A stretch of DNA of 64,000 nt from Chrysopilus asiliformis (Eukaryota; Arthropoda; Insecta; Diptera; Rhagionidae): positions 44,628,184 to 44,692,183 of the forward strand of contig OZ035961.1 in NCBI GenBank assembly GCA_964034945.1, read 5' to 3'. Shown here in pieces: positions 1-10,976 of the stretch (positions within the stretch are counted from its first letter, which is position 1; each line of letters starts with the position of its first letter). The translations under genes and the position numbers were made by a program. Under the pieces are notes generated by a model, which was given only the letters and a program-made list of their open reading frames with translations, was not told the origin of the DNA and ran no database searches.

Positions 1-394
1 TTACTCGGGGTAGGATTAAAGCTTCAATATTGTACGAAAAGGTTTTGTTTAATAAAGATTGTATTGTAAAATTCGTTTTGTTATTGCATTTAATAGAACT
101 AGTTCCTCCAATTCCAGAGATATCGACATGAAGTTTGGTTCTTTTTAGACGTGCACGTTGGACCAAAGCTTCACTGACAAAGCACGATTGTGAGCCTTGA
201 TCAATAAGAGCTCGTGCGATGTGAGCTCCGTTTGCTGAATGGATTTTCACTAAGGCCGTTGCTAATAACACGCACGTGTTGTTATTCGCCGATGTATGGC
301 TAGTTATGTCACGAGAAGAATTGCCTGACGAGGTTGATGGTTGTTGAGAGTTTCCTTGCTGGTGAGTTGACAGGGAATTGTCATCAGTAGATGA
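1..394 (-). pseudogene. BEL/Pao retrotransposon, aspartic-protease part of Gag-Pol (partial)
   Basis: Reading the minus strand from about 394 down to 1 gives an open frame: a Ser/Thr/Asn-rich linker, then a retropepsin-like domain of the DUF1758 type used by BEL/Pao elements. The protease core is visible as the run ALIDQGSQSCFVS, where the Asp of the D-Q/S-G motif is the expected catalytic residue. The frame leaves the window at base 1, so reverse transcriptase, RNase H, integrase and the second LTR are outside. The reading frame is the continuation of the gag at 2579-3964, from which it was separated by the element inserted at 402-2571. Together with the frameshift in gag this makes the copy defective. 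The family assignment is firm because protease, zinc knuckle, gag and primer site occur in the right order. Confidence 0.85.
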
Positions 395-722
395 ACTTGA
401 GCATAAACAAACTATATAAAGACTGTTTTTCTCTAACAACTCAGCTTTGAAAAATAATACCCCAAAGCAGCAGATATGCATGCGGTTGGCAGCGCACACG
501 AGCAGCGGAGCATGTCGCTTGGTCGAAGAAAAACATTCAATTCATTTTCAAACTCTCCGATCAACACGAAGTTTTACCGAAATCGTAGTTTTCTATCAAC
601 TTTTGGGAAAGTACCGCTAGCTACAACGGTTACCTCCCATACAATTTTTCTTAAATACAAATTTCTCGAACACTGCGCTTGTGAGAAAAATGCATATAAT
701 CAAAATTAAATTAAATAATATT

Positions 723-943
723 GGGCCTTACCAATGACCCGTGACTAACTTAGTAACAGCTTTTGGTGTGTGCGAAACGGGCTATTTGCTTGCTAATTTC
801 GGTTCAAATCCTAGTTTTTATTGAAAAGTTTTAAATTCGCTGTAATAAATGTGTGAAAACTTACTAGAATTAGCAAGCAAATAGCCCGTTTCGCACACAC
901 CAAAAGCTGTTACTAAGTTAGTCACGGGTCATTGGTAAGGCCC
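723..943. mobile_element. Small MITE with about 75-bp inverted arms
   Basis: The arms 723-797 and about 868-943 are nearly perfect inverse copies, beginning GGGCCTTACCAATGACCCGT and ending with its complement. The trinucleotide ATT flanks both ends (720-722, 944-946), which resembles the 3-bp duplications of PIF/Harbinger MITEs. It has no coding capacity. Confidence 0.7.
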
Positions 944-1059
944 ATTGCCTACATTTTTAATTTTAGGTGAACTCCATCTCAACTCATACTCTCGTTTACA
1001 GTTAAGTTCGATTTCTTAACTTTGCGCGATTGGATATTGTTAGGGATTTAAAAAAAAAT

Positions 1060-1823
1060 TACTCGTATTTTTTTGTTTGGTAGAATACCGTCCGGTTGGC
1101 GGAGGGGAGGGGGTCAAAGTCGGCGAAAACTCGAAATCACAAAAACTTTAAAAATTTGTAACGGCTTAACCGATTGAAATGATATTGAACATTTTGGAAA
1201 GGTGATTCCTTGTCACAAAAAAATATTTTTTGACTTCCTCTCCCTCCCCCTCACCTTCATATTGTAAAATTCAATTTAGTGAAAATATAAATATTTGGGA
1301 GTAAATGCGTTATTTAAAAAAAAATAAAAAAAAAAATCGAATACAAGAAAATCGTATATATTTTACTGATTTTCGATTGGTTTTTTATGTTTTCTGTACA
1401 TAATATTAACTCAAAAGATTTAGGAGTTTAAAATTAATTAGAAATTCATTTAAAAGAAAAAGTTTTTTATTCTTTGAAAAAGTTTCCGTCTGGAATAAAT
1501 CTGTGAAAATTTTGAGTTTCTGGAAGTATTTTGACACTTTTAAACCTTCTTTGAAGTTGTTGCTGTTTTTCTTGAGATATTTTAAATTTCGTCACTAAAT
1601 TGAATTTTACAATATGAAAATGAGGGGGGGGGGGAGAAGAAGTCAAAAAAAAATTTTTTTGTCAAAAGGAATTACCTTTCCAAAATGTTCAATATCATCC
1701 CAATCGGTGAAGCCGTTACAAATTTTTAAAGTTTTTGTGATTTCGAGTTTTCGCCGACTTTGACTCCCTCCTCTCCGCCTACTGGACTTTATTCCCCGAA
1801 ACAAAAAAATACGGGTATCTTTT
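1060..1823. mobile_element. Foldback element with roughly 225-bp inverted arms
   Basis: Positions 1060-1285 and 1594-1823 are long imperfect inverted repeats. Both contain a purine/pyrimidine-biased run (GGAGGGGAGGGGG type) and the shared stretch TCGGCGAAAACTCGAAATCA. The spacer is AT-rich and non-coding. I could not define a clear target duplication. Confidence 0.6.
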
Positions 1824-2578
1824 TTTTACATCCAAATGAAAAAAGTTAAAAAAAAACAAAGGTGACTTTCAAGCTCCATTCAAGTCGAGTATGAAGTTTT
1901 TACATATCTCTAACGGTTCATGAGATAATTTGAAAAACATTATTTTTCACATATTTTTTCGGAAACTTTAAATATTGCAGAAGAAAGTCATGTAATGCTC
2001 ACATCTTTTTTTTGAATTGTTTAAATCATACTTTAAATTGTTTAAATAAAATACATTTACTTGCTTTATCAAACTACAATTCTGTGGAAATTTGATAAAA
2101 CTTGAAACTTACATTCTCAAAGCAATTTAAAAATATGAACAAAATATAACAAGATAAAATTTTTAGTTTGCTGATTATTTTAACGTTTAAAATTCAAAAT
2201 AAATTTTTAATTATCGAACAAACTAAAAATTTTGTCATGTAACATAATTATTGTAAGCAGTCAAAATATTCAAATCGAAAACCTATGAGGAAGGAAAAAA
2301 TACCCCAAACCCAAACACACTTGCCCCCGCTTCGTGTCGCTTCCATAAGACTTCAACGAGAATAAAACTAGGAAAGAAAACCGGTCTTAACAACAAAGGG
2401 CGAACTGAAGCAGCAACATGTATAGGCGATCACCACGGCTGCTCGTGGCTTCTCGTGGGCGCTGCCAACTAGTCGGCAGCTGCTACGTCACGATGGGGTA
2501 TTATTTTGAATTTCGGTTTTGCACTAAGTTGAGTTGTTAGAAAAAAATAGTCTTTATATAATTTGTTTATGACTTGAG

Positions 2579-3964
2579 TTTGTTGTTGTTAACCTTTCGC
2601 GCGAATTAGATAGTTTGTTCGTTTTTTTATTGGTCATCGCCTTGGTATTAGTTTTATTTTGACCATTATTCGATGAAGTTGCAGACGATGAAGGTAAATG
2701 TAGGAGTGTGTGATGTCGTTTATTGCATGTACGGCAATTTGACTGACTGATGCATTGGTTTATGGAATGTTTTGGATGAAGACAATTAAAACATAATTGC
2801 TTCTGTTTAACGATATCTTGTCGTTGTCGAATGTCCATTTTTAGGAACTTTGGGACATTGTGAAATGCGGTGCTGTTGCGAACAAGCAGCGCAATCAAGT
2901 GTCGATGAGGTGTGAAATGATTGTTGATATGGTTTTGTTGTTTTGGACTCTAATGAGCGAATTGGTTTTTCTGTTGGTGAGTGCAATGCTTCTAGAGTCC
3001 GGTATCGTTTTTCCAGAAAACGATAAAGCTCTTGATACGATGGAAGTGCATCATTATCCTGCTGTCGGGATTCCCATAACATGCGCGTATTGGCAGGCAG
3101 ATGTTGTACTGTAATGTGTACTATTAAAGGGTCCCAACTGGATGTTTCAATGCCCAATCCAGTCAATGTTAATAGACATTCATTCGTGGTGTCCATTAAA
3201 TTTTTGATGTTAAATGAAGTTTCGGCTGTTATGGTATTCTGTTTTAACAGTCGATTTAATGTTGTAGTCGTGATGACTTTCTTATTGGAATACCGGTTCA
3301 CTAATGTATTCCAAGCTAACTCATAATTAAAGTCGGTGATTTGAAAATGTTGCAGAAGACGTTCTGCTTCACCTGACAGTCGCGACTTTAGGTAGTGAAG
3401 TTTGTGCACAGGTGAGAGGATACGGTTTTCGTGAATCATGCTACGAAATAAATCATGAAATGAAAGCCAGGTATGATATTCTCCCGAGAACTTTGGAATT
3501 TCGATGGGGGGCAACGAAAGTGGTTTCATGGCGAATAGATTAGCTTTTTGAGGCAGAGGGGATCGTGGTGCCTCTATTGAAAGACTAGGCTTTGTTCTAT
3601 TGCTCTGGTATATGGGCAATAATTCTTCGATTTTGTCCTTGAGCTCGAAATATTTACTTTGAGCGGTTTCGTACAACGAACTACATTCCAATTTGGTAGC
3701 CTTGGAATCAGATGTTGACGGAACGTTCAAGTAAATCGACGATATTTCTTCCCAATGAGAATTGAGGATTGTCAGACGGTTTTTTAAGGAAATTTCTGTC
3801 CGTTTTTTACCTTCCTTGGTAAAATTAGAGAACGATTTGTCGATTAAATCTTTATATAATTTTATTTGATTTAAAGCTTCTTGTGGATCTATCTGAGATG
3901 ATTCCTCAGTAGATGGATTATCATTGGGTGCAGTATCTCGACCCATGATTGGGGGTGGAAACAT
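2579..3964 (-). pseudogene. BEL/Pao Gag, frameshifted
   Basis: The minus-strand frame from 3964 to about 2850 encodes a Pao-type Gag. It has an N-terminal charged and coiled region, then the PKFSGEYHTWLSFHDLF motif followed by the conserved 'LKSRLSGEAERLLQHF' segment typical of DUF1759. Just after a cysteine pair the frame shifts by one base. The neighbouring frame (2554-2898) continues with the zinc knuckles (CFNCLHPKHSINQC and CRTCNKRHHTLLH), which would normally be fused. Whether the shift is damage or programmed cannot be told from one copy; I favour damage because the element is also split by an insertion. The start Met at 3964 lies about 130 bp inside the primer-binding site, as expected. 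Confidence 0.85.
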
Positions 3965-4093
3965 ATTAAAGTTAGGAATGTATGTGTTGAACTACTGTGA
4001 CGAGGGTGTGCGTCAAATTTCTATGTTAAGATTTGGTAATTAAGAGTCTTGAATACAATGAGTTAAGAACACGTTTACACTTGTTATCAATAT

Positions 4094-4109
4094 CCGGCTC
4101 GAAGGACCA
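4094..4109 (-). other. Primer-binding site of the Pao element (tRNA-Arg type)
   Basis: On the plus strand the 16 bases CCGGCTCGAAGGACCA read like the 3' end of an arginine tRNA ending in CCA. On the element's own strand this is the complementary primer site, and it abuts the LTR boundary at 4112. BEL/Pao elements commonly use this type of primer. It fixes the element's orientation as minus. Confidence 0.75.
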
Positions 4110-4111
4110 TT

Positions 4112-5650
4112 TGTTGCGACCACTATAGAGTGTCGCAGCACGGGTTAGAATGTTTGGTAGCTTACCTGGAGTCTCTTATACTCGCATGCTGGACCAATCG
4201 TTAACCTGAAAAAGGGGGTGCCGGGACAAGGATTGATAACAAGTTATTTTTTGTTCGTAAAATTGTATTCAATTTTTAATTACAAACTTAACCTAAGAAT
4301 TCTTATTGTCTAACATAATATTATTAAAACTATAAATGAATGTTGATTGGTGTTTATGGAACTTATTCTGTAATGGAAAAACCGATTAATGACAAAATAA
4401 TAAAGAGTATGAAAAATTGGCGAAGATTCTTCGGCCAAGAACGATGATTTCCTTGGAATTCGTAGATTGGCGAAATTCTTTCGTCCAATAAATAATTCAG
4501 GGAAAAATTAATTTAAAGGATTGTGAATCAATGTTTGTTGTTAATAATTGGGTAAGTTGCGCATGTTGAAATTTATTTAATTTGTATGCTTAATACTTAT
4601 TTCTTTCAGTTGAAGAAATGAGAATCGTTGGGAGCCGCTGCACGGGACTTTCAACAACGTGTAAAAGGAGGATGCTGTCTTAGGTAATGTTTTCTGGATC
4701 GAAAATATTTGTTTATGATTTCTTTTTAGATTGGATACGCTATTTTGTTCAGATGGGTCTGAACAATCGATGTAATGAAGTAATCAAATTACTCACGAAT
4801 AGTTCGTTCTAGAACCGTTAGGACTGGGACCGTTAGAACTTCGCGGTATTCGGGCCGCGCGGTAATAAAGTTTTGGGCCTGATTTGTTAAAATCGCGTTC
4901 TGATGACACTTTTTCTTTAGCATGCACTCTAACTTTTCGCACCCGAATACCGCACTCGAAATTCCTTTTTCTTTTAGCCAAATTAACCTTTTTTTTTCTT
5001 TTCCTTATTTATCTGATGTTCTTGCTTTTCTTTCTCTTATTAGTTTTCTTCTTCAAACAAAAGAAATCCTTTTGTTTTATCGCGTTTGCGAACACCACTT
5101 CTTTTCTATAAATTTTCTAACCTAGTTCTCTAGAACTTTTACCCTTTTTTCGTGCTCCTCCACGAGCCGATGGGAATAGTCTCAGCCACCCTTTCCAACG
5201 AGAATTCTCAATGCATTATGTCTTTTTTTTACCAACCCTGTGAAATTCGAGTATTTTGGGTATTGATCCTCACGTTTCTAGCACGTGTGCCCTTTCCAGT
5301 ATAAGACTGGGATCTTTTTAACGTTTTTATTTTAATCTAATACCAATTTTCCTCACTCTACATAACACCTTAAGACGTGGCGATTAACCTTACGCAATTA
5401 CAGTTCGTATTTCCTTGAATTTTGGGTCAAAAATGCTAATAAATAAAACAAATGGGATTCTAATCTGGGTTCTAGTGTGACTTCCAATGGTTCAGACAAA
5501 GATCCGCGACTCAAACCCTTTTGGATCTTCGCCGTTTTAAATTGGTTTGAAACCATGCTGGACCTCGTCCCAGATTCGCACCATTCGATTACCGCAAAAA
5601 TACACAGTCTAGGACAAAAATAAAGTACACCTTTTTTTACCCATACAACA
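4112..5650 (-). repeat. 5' long terminal repeat of the Pao element
   Basis: The boundary next to the primer site begins TGTTGCGACC on the plus strand. The distal boundary is inferred at 5650, where the plus strand ends ACAACA, giving the expected TGTTG...CAACA ends. Homology to the orphan-gene paralogue starts exactly beyond it. The 1.54 kb length is large for a Pao LTR, so an undetected insertion inside is possible. The second LTR lies outside the window, so neither length nor target duplication can be verified. The short frames at 4793-5125 inside it are not convincing genes. Confidence 0.6.
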
Positions 5651-7107
5651 AAGTTGGAGCTGTCTCAAGATTCTTGGTTTCTTGCTGGTTCTGGATATCC
5701 AAAAATTCTGTTCCGAACTCGTCCTCTAATTTGTTCTCAAAATTAACGCCCCGCTCGCCGTAAGGGTTACAGTAATTTCTTGAGTAGCTATTGTTGATGT
5801 TATTATTCGAACATCGAGACTCTGGTTCAGACATATTTTGTGCAGTTGATAGTTCAGTTTCTACCAGATTCAGTTCATGTTCTGGAATATCTTGCGCTCT
5901 TTCACCAAAATCAGTGTTGTTCCTCTACGCGTAGACTTTAATTGTCTACACTTCAGTGTAGACAATAGCGTAGACAATAGATTTGGCGTAGACAATGTCG
6001 ACTTTGGCGTAGACAATGTCGACTTTGCGTAGACAATGTAGACTTTCTCATATCTGTCAAAACAAAGTCATCAGTGAGTCATATATTCTCAAAGCCGAAA
6101 TCGACGGACCTTTGAAAGGTCTAAAAAACTACTCCATATTTATTATTCTTAGCGAAAAAATGATAATTTATATTACGAAGAAGACAATGATTCTGATTAT
6201 GATTGATTTATGTACAATACATATAAGCGCAAAAAATTAATTCTTGAATTAGTTTTGGTAGGTTTTTTTTAAGATTTTTTATATTAGGGGTATTTGATTT
6301 ACTTTATTTGATTTGAATGACTTCCGTATAGATTTCCGTCTATCTGTAAATACGATGACTCTCAACGGAATTAAGCTAAAGACTAGTGTTTTTCGAAAAA
6401 ATTAAACAGATATTCTTAAATGAGCAAAGCCATCCCATACAAATGAATCAGTTTTTTAAATAAACGGTTCGTTATATAGAAAAATGTGTAAAGCAAAAAG
6501 ATTTTAGAATTCAATGTGATTTCAATTGCAAAAATTAAAAAAAAGCCGCTTAGATTGCATGAAAAGAATTAGAATTGCCACTAAAGTTTGCTCTGAAGTT
6601 CTCTATTACAGCATTTGGCGATTGCTTCCTGGAAATTGTGCTTTATTATGTTAAAATTGATTGAAGAAAATGAGATTTTAAAACTAAATCAGCTATCCTT
6701 TATTTTATTGATTGTCTACATTGTCTACGCGTAGAGAATAGACCATTGTCTACAGTAATAGTCTACGCGTAGACAATGGTGTAGTCTACACCACGTAGAC
6801 TACGCGGCACAACACTGACCAAAATGTCCATTTTCTAAAAAAATTTCCCCACTGTACATAATATTTCGTTCTTCCACAAAATTTTGCACTCTTTCTTCTA
6901 AATTTAAATTATTAAATTCACTTGTTGGTACATTTTGTTCACGATAGTTACCACTCTACGGTTCATGTGTGTATTTGTCGGTTCAAAATTTCGATTTAAA
7001 TTCATTTGAGCGAAATCGTCTGTTAAGACCCTTAAAAATGATGGCCTCCGTCTTCTTTGATAAAAATATCGACTACAGCGCCCACCATTCCTGTTTATTT
7101 CAGACAT
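5651..7107 (-). pseudogene. Broken paralogue of the orphan gene at 33308-34735
   Basis: The minus strand from 7107 encodes the same N-terminus as the gene at 33.3-34.7 kb: MSEINRNGGRCSRYFYQRRR against MSRVNRNGCRRSRYFYGQRR, then FLRVLTDDFAQMN against VLRVLTDDFAEMN. After about residue 50 a small deletion shifts the frame. In the shifted frame the homology resumes (SEFNNLNLEERVQNFVEERN) down to 6826. A hAT element at 5912-6817 interrupts it. With that element and one copy of its duplicated target ignored, the frame simply resumes at 5903 and runs through LLDI/FLDIQNQQE-type homology to about 5651, where the Pao LTR begins. The rest of the gene is off the window or lost. Damage is therefore at least one frameshift, one hAT and one LTR element. 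No function is known to me for either copy. Confidence 0.8.
5912..6817. mobile_element. Non-autonomous hAT element in the orphan pseudogene
   Basis: The termini CAGTGTTG and CAACACTG are flanked on both sides by the 8-bp duplication ACCAAAAT (5904-5911 and 6818-6825), the hAT hallmark. Both subterminal regions are packed with direct and inverted copies of a short GTAGAC / GTCTAC motif (5930-6045 and 6713-6803). Such clusters could be transposase-binding sites. The AT-rich middle has no credible reading frame. Confidence 0.9.
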
Positions 7108-7244
7108 CTTAAAAATGTAACTTCACTTTTATTTTTAAAAAAATCAATACAAATACTTTTACCCTCAAAACCCCAATATATATGTATATATATATTTTTT
7201 TAAATTAACTATATTCTAGCGTTCAAATATTCGAATGTCTTATA

Positions 7245-8142
7245 AAGGGTGATCCAATAAGAGCTTCCTGTTTTTTTTTTTAAATAAAACACATAATAAT
7301 TAATATATTGAGGAAAATCTTTATTTAAGTTGTTAGTTTGGTTCATGCCATTTAATGTTTAAAGATAATTTCCTTCAAATGTTGCCCACGATTAACTCAT
7401 AAATGGTCCATTCTGTGGGTCCAATTTTCGACCACTCTTTCAAGCATATCGGTCGGTATTCCGCGAATAGCACGGGTTATGTTTGCTTTCAAAGATGTAA
7501 TCGTCCCAGGTTTATCGACGTAAACAAGAGATTTCACATATCCCCGCAGAAAGTAATCCAATGGTGTCAGATCACAAGATCTCGGTGGCCAATTAACAGG
7601 ACCATTTCTTGAGATGATGTTTTCATCGAACGTTTCCCTCAATAAAGCGATTGTATCGTTAGCTGTATGACATGTAGCGCCATCCTGTTGAAACCACAAG
7701 TCAGCTACACCAATATCTTGAATTTTTTGCAACAAAAATTCATTGATCATTGCTCTGTAGCGATGCCTAAACCTTGAGAACGGCGACGAATTGATTGATC
7801 ACGGTCTTCACGAACACTCTCTGCTACTGCAGCAATATTCTCATTACTACGGGCTGGTCTGTATGCACTCTGGTTGATGGATGAATGTCTAATAGTATAA
7901 AATTAGTTCGAAATTTGGTGATGGTTTCACCAATAGTGCGTTCAGTGAGACGATTATGACGACCAAAATGTGGACGAAGAGCTCTATAACAATTCCTAAC
8001 TGAGCACTGATTTTGGAAATACGTTTCCACAATTAGTAAACGTTGTTCACACGTAAGTCTATTTATGATGAAAAGCCAGTTGACACATAAGAACTATCAA
8101 AACAACCCTATTGGAAAAAGTACCTCCAATTGGATCACCCTT
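7245..8142 (-). mobile_element. Internally deleted mariner-like element
   Basis: The ends AAGGGTGATCCAATAAG and its inverse are flanked by TA duplications (7243-7244, 8143-8144). The minus strand keeps two pieces of a mariner-type transposase. Positions 7824-8030 carry an N-terminal helix-turn-helix piece (YRALRPHFGRHNRLTE). Positions 7397-7750 carry the C-terminal catalytic part with WFQQDGATCHTA (second Asp) and RSCDLTPLDYFL (third Asp, about 36 residues later). The central part, including the first catalytic Asp, is deleted and there is a frame break, so the copy is dead. It lies just upstream of the start of the orphan pseudogene. Confidence 0.9.
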
Positions 8143-8182
8143 TATTTCAAAAACTTTTTAAATTAACACCTTTTGCTTATTT

Positions 8183-8655
8183 TTAACCGACTTCCAAAAA
8201 GGAAAAGGTTCTCAATTCCACCTGAATATTTTTTTTTTTTTTTTTTTTTTAATGTATGTTCACGTTTAACTTTTTACTGGGTGGACCGATTTTGGTCATC
8301 CCAAAGAGAAAGTTGTAGAGAAAGTTCCTGGTTGGACCCTGGTTCATTCATGGGCAAAAATGGACCATTAGGGGGGGTACCCCCCATACAAACGAAAACG
8401 TTTTTTCCGAATTTCTCAAAAACGGTGCATCTTATCAAAAAAGTCTAAGAATTAAAGTTATTTAGAATATGATTCTACATAAAACTCCCATACATCAAAA
8501 TCCGATTGGAATAAATTTTAAAAAATCTGATTGGAAAGTTCGACTTCAAAGTGTAATTTTGGTACAAGTGCTCAAATTAAGATACCAATATCACCATACA
8601 GGTTTTCAATAATTGCCAGATTGGCAATTATAGCTTTTGTTATGTTTTTACGTTG
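8183..8655 (+). mobile_element. HINE (DINE-1-like Helentron derivative), variant 5' part, copy A
   Basis: From about 8350 the sequence matches the shared HINE family described at 24093-24672. It has GGGCAAAAATGGACCATTA and the AAAACGGTGCATCTTATC block, and ends with the hairpin TTGCCAGATTGGCAA followed by TTATAGCTTTTGTTATG. The first part (8190-8330) is unlike the other copies: it starts ACCGACTTCCAAAAAGGA, a motif I recall from other insect Helitrons, and holds a T20-type tract. It is probably a recombinant subfamily or a chimera of two elements. Confidence 0.65.
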
Positions 8656-8663
8656 TGTTCAGT

Positions 8664-8909
8664 CAGAGCCGTATTAACAAGTTTGAGCGCCCTGGGCTAA
8701 ATAAAATTTTGCACCCTTACATAGTTTTATTGTAAAAATGCAATTTCATTTTTTAAAATATTCTTTAATTCAAAACACAGTACTAACTTAAATTACAGAT
8801 ACGCTAAATATAAAGAAAATTAAAAAAAAAGCAATCAAAATTTCATCCCCTCAGATCGATGGCGCCCCTGGTCTGTAGCCCAATTAGCCCTATGGTTAAT
8901 TGGGCCTTG
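8664..8909 (+). mobile_element. hAT-type MITE, copy 1 (246 bp)
   Basis: It begins CAGAGCCGTATTAAC and ends with a related inverse (GTTAATTGGGCCTTG). The 8-bp sequence TGTTCAGT is duplicated at 8656-8663 and 8910-8917. The same family occurs inverted at 11710-11955 with a different target duplication, showing independent insertions. Confidence 0.9.
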
Positions 8910-9130
8910 TGTTCAGTACAACACAAGGAAGGTTCTTTTATATATTTCCCCCGTGTTAACCTACCCCTTCAAACCCCTCCCTGCTTGGGATATCGAGTAA
9001 AATTCTTTGTATTGTGTTCAGTACAATATTTGGAAGATTCTTTTATATATTTCTCATCTGCGGACTTATCCCCTCAAACCCTTTGTAATTTTACCTATAT
9101 TAAAAATTGAAACTAAAAACGTTCGAAATA

Positions 9131-9592
9131 AAAAAAAATTTTCTAAAAAAAATAAAACCGACTTTAAAAAAAAAACTGAAAAGAGAAAAAAGCACTAAAA
9201 AGAAAAAAATAATTTCAAACTATGTCCATTAATAGCGTATTTGAAATTTGGCTTTTTTGGAGTGGCGTTAAATTTGCAACTAAAATAAATTACATACTTT
9301 CTAACCCTTAAGGCTAATCGTTTACATACTTTCTAACCCTTAAGGCTAACTAAGAACTAAGATCGACTCCAAAAATTTTGTTGTCAAACAGATTAACTAT
9401 AGACACGGCTCTTACAATAGAAATTTTACAACGATTTTATTTAGTGTAAATTTAACGCCACTCCAAAAAAGCCAAATTTTAAATACGCTATTAATGGACA
9501 TAGTTTGAAATTATTTTTTTCTTTTTAGTGCTTTTTTCTCTTTTCAGTTTTTTTTTTAAAGTCGGTTTTATTTTTTTTAGAAAAATTTTTTT
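9131..9592. mobile_element. Foldback unit with about 160-bp inverted arms
   Basis: The arms 9131-9290 and 9433-9592 are inverse copies, sharing for example CTCCAAAAAAGCCAAAT and the TTTAGTGCTTTTTTCTC stretch. The loop contains a short direct repeat (TACTTTCTAACCCTTAAGGC, twice around 9295-9350). No coding potential and no obvious target duplication were found. Confidence 0.65.
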
Positions 9593-9597
9593 AATCC

Positions 9598-9826
9598 ATC
9601 CAATTAAAGTACCAGTTTAAGTTATGATATTTTGTCTTTATCACTAAACCAATTTTTAATCGACCTCTTCACACGACCTCTTCAATCGACCTCTTCACAC
9701 ACTTGTTTACATGAATCTATATTTTATTACAATACATTTCAATGATGTTTTTTCCCGATTGACCTGGGAAAATCCGATTTCAATTTAATGACTTGAATTT
9801 GAAATTCCTTGATTTAACTTTTGATG
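9598..9826. other. Probable upstream remnant of the orphan paralogue
   Basis: This AT-rich, non-coding stretch aligns by eye with 35040-35235 upstream of the intact orphan gene. Both have a TTTCAATGATGTTTTTT / TCTCAATGATGTGTTTTT core, then TGACCTGGGAAAA / TGACTTGGAAAGCC and a TTTCAATTT block. If correct, the duplication that made the gene pair included upstream DNA, later pushed apart here by transposons. The similarity is patchy, so this is tentative. Confidence 0.4.
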
Positions 9827-10346
9827 CCCTAAACCAGTGGTTCCCAAACTTTTTTGACCCACGGACCCCTTTCATAGTCAAAACTTGCCCACGGACCCCT
9901 TTTCATAGTCAAATCTTGCCCACGGACCCTGGGTGAAAAACTACATAAATGCATAATAGAAAAATTACAAATTTAACTTTGATGTCTTGAATGGTAAATG
10001 GTAAAATATAAATTAAACATTTTGTTGAAGAAGTATTTATTGAAATTAAAACTTTTGTTTTAAAATACAAAAAAAATTAATGGCTTGGATGAACCTGATG
10101 GGATGTTATGAGTGTATTTATGTTCGGCTCAATGTTTGTGAGTAGCAACCGCAAATCCCCACGAGTACTAATTTCTAGTCGGTTTCTTTTTTTTTGTGAT
10201 GAGGCTCATAACGGCACTGAATCTACGTTCTACCAAATAGGAAGACGGAAAAGCAATCAACAGCTTCTGTTATTTATTTTAACTTCCATATTAATAAAAA
10301 ATGTGTCACAATTTTTTACTTTCTTCTACGGAGTATAATAAAGTAA

Positions 10347-10969
10347 CAGTAATCCCTCGAACTGCGCGGTAGATACGTTCCACAAAAAGAGCGCGCACTG
10401 CGAAACCGCGCACTGTGAACCCTACTTTGTATCAAATATTGGGATTAGGTCCCAGATATTAGAAAAATTCAAAAAGAAATAGAATAAAATTTTTATTTAA
10501 CGACATATTTAAAGTAATACAAAGATATGATATGTATTACTAATCTTTTTGAAAAATTAGTGATTGATTACCCGATTTTTGTTTTTTATTATGAATTTCT
10601 GCGTATGAGGCTAAAGCGGCTGTCAAATTTTTCCGAAATTTTAAGACACGCTCCATATCAGGGTCCATATTAAGAGCTGCTTATTCAAGTTGACTACCAA
10701 GCACAAAAGAATTTGCTAGTTTTTCGCACTTAATAATATAAGCACGAAATTACCAAATATGTGCGAAGATACCAAATTACCACCTGATTCCTTCTTGTCG
10801 GGGATTCACCAAAATATATGTTCAGAACATGTTTTTTATACGGAAATTATAAAAAAAAACGCGCAGCTGCGAAATTTTGACCGCACAGTTCGAAATTTTG
10901 GTATTAAAAACTTAACCGCGCAGTTGCGAAACCGCGCAGTCCGAAACCGCGCAGTTCAAGGGATTACTG
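10347..10969. mobile_element. Pogo/Tigger-like non-autonomous element
   Basis: The ends read CAGTAATCCCTCGAACTGCG and the inverse, like pogo/Tigger termini. Multiple ACCGCGCAGTTCG-type subrepeats fill the last 110 bp and the first 90 bp. TA follows the right end (10970-10971); on the left TA is separated by one extra A, so the duplication is imperfect. The middle is non-coding. Confidence 0.65.
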
Positions 10970-10976
10970 TATTGTA

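Larger units (their letters stand above)
402..2571. mobile_element. Terminal-inverted-repeat DNA element inserted in the Pao retrotransposon
   Basis: The left end starts CATAAACAAACTATATAAAG and the right end is its near-exact inverse; the match extends about 46 bp and continues loosely through the subterminal region. The flanking host bases ACTTGAG are repeated at 395-401 and 2572-2578, a 7-bp target duplication. No transposase frame is visible, so it is non-autonomous. A CA-starting terminus with a 7-bp duplication is compatible with the P superfamily or an aberrant hAT, and I cannot decide. Two further inverted-repeat units are nested inside, at 723-943 and 1060-1823. The short open frame at 476-709 looks like chance. 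Confidence 0.75.

Noticed and set aside
476..709. 77-codon frame
   Set aside because: Lies in the subterminal part of a non-autonomous TIR element and shows no domain.
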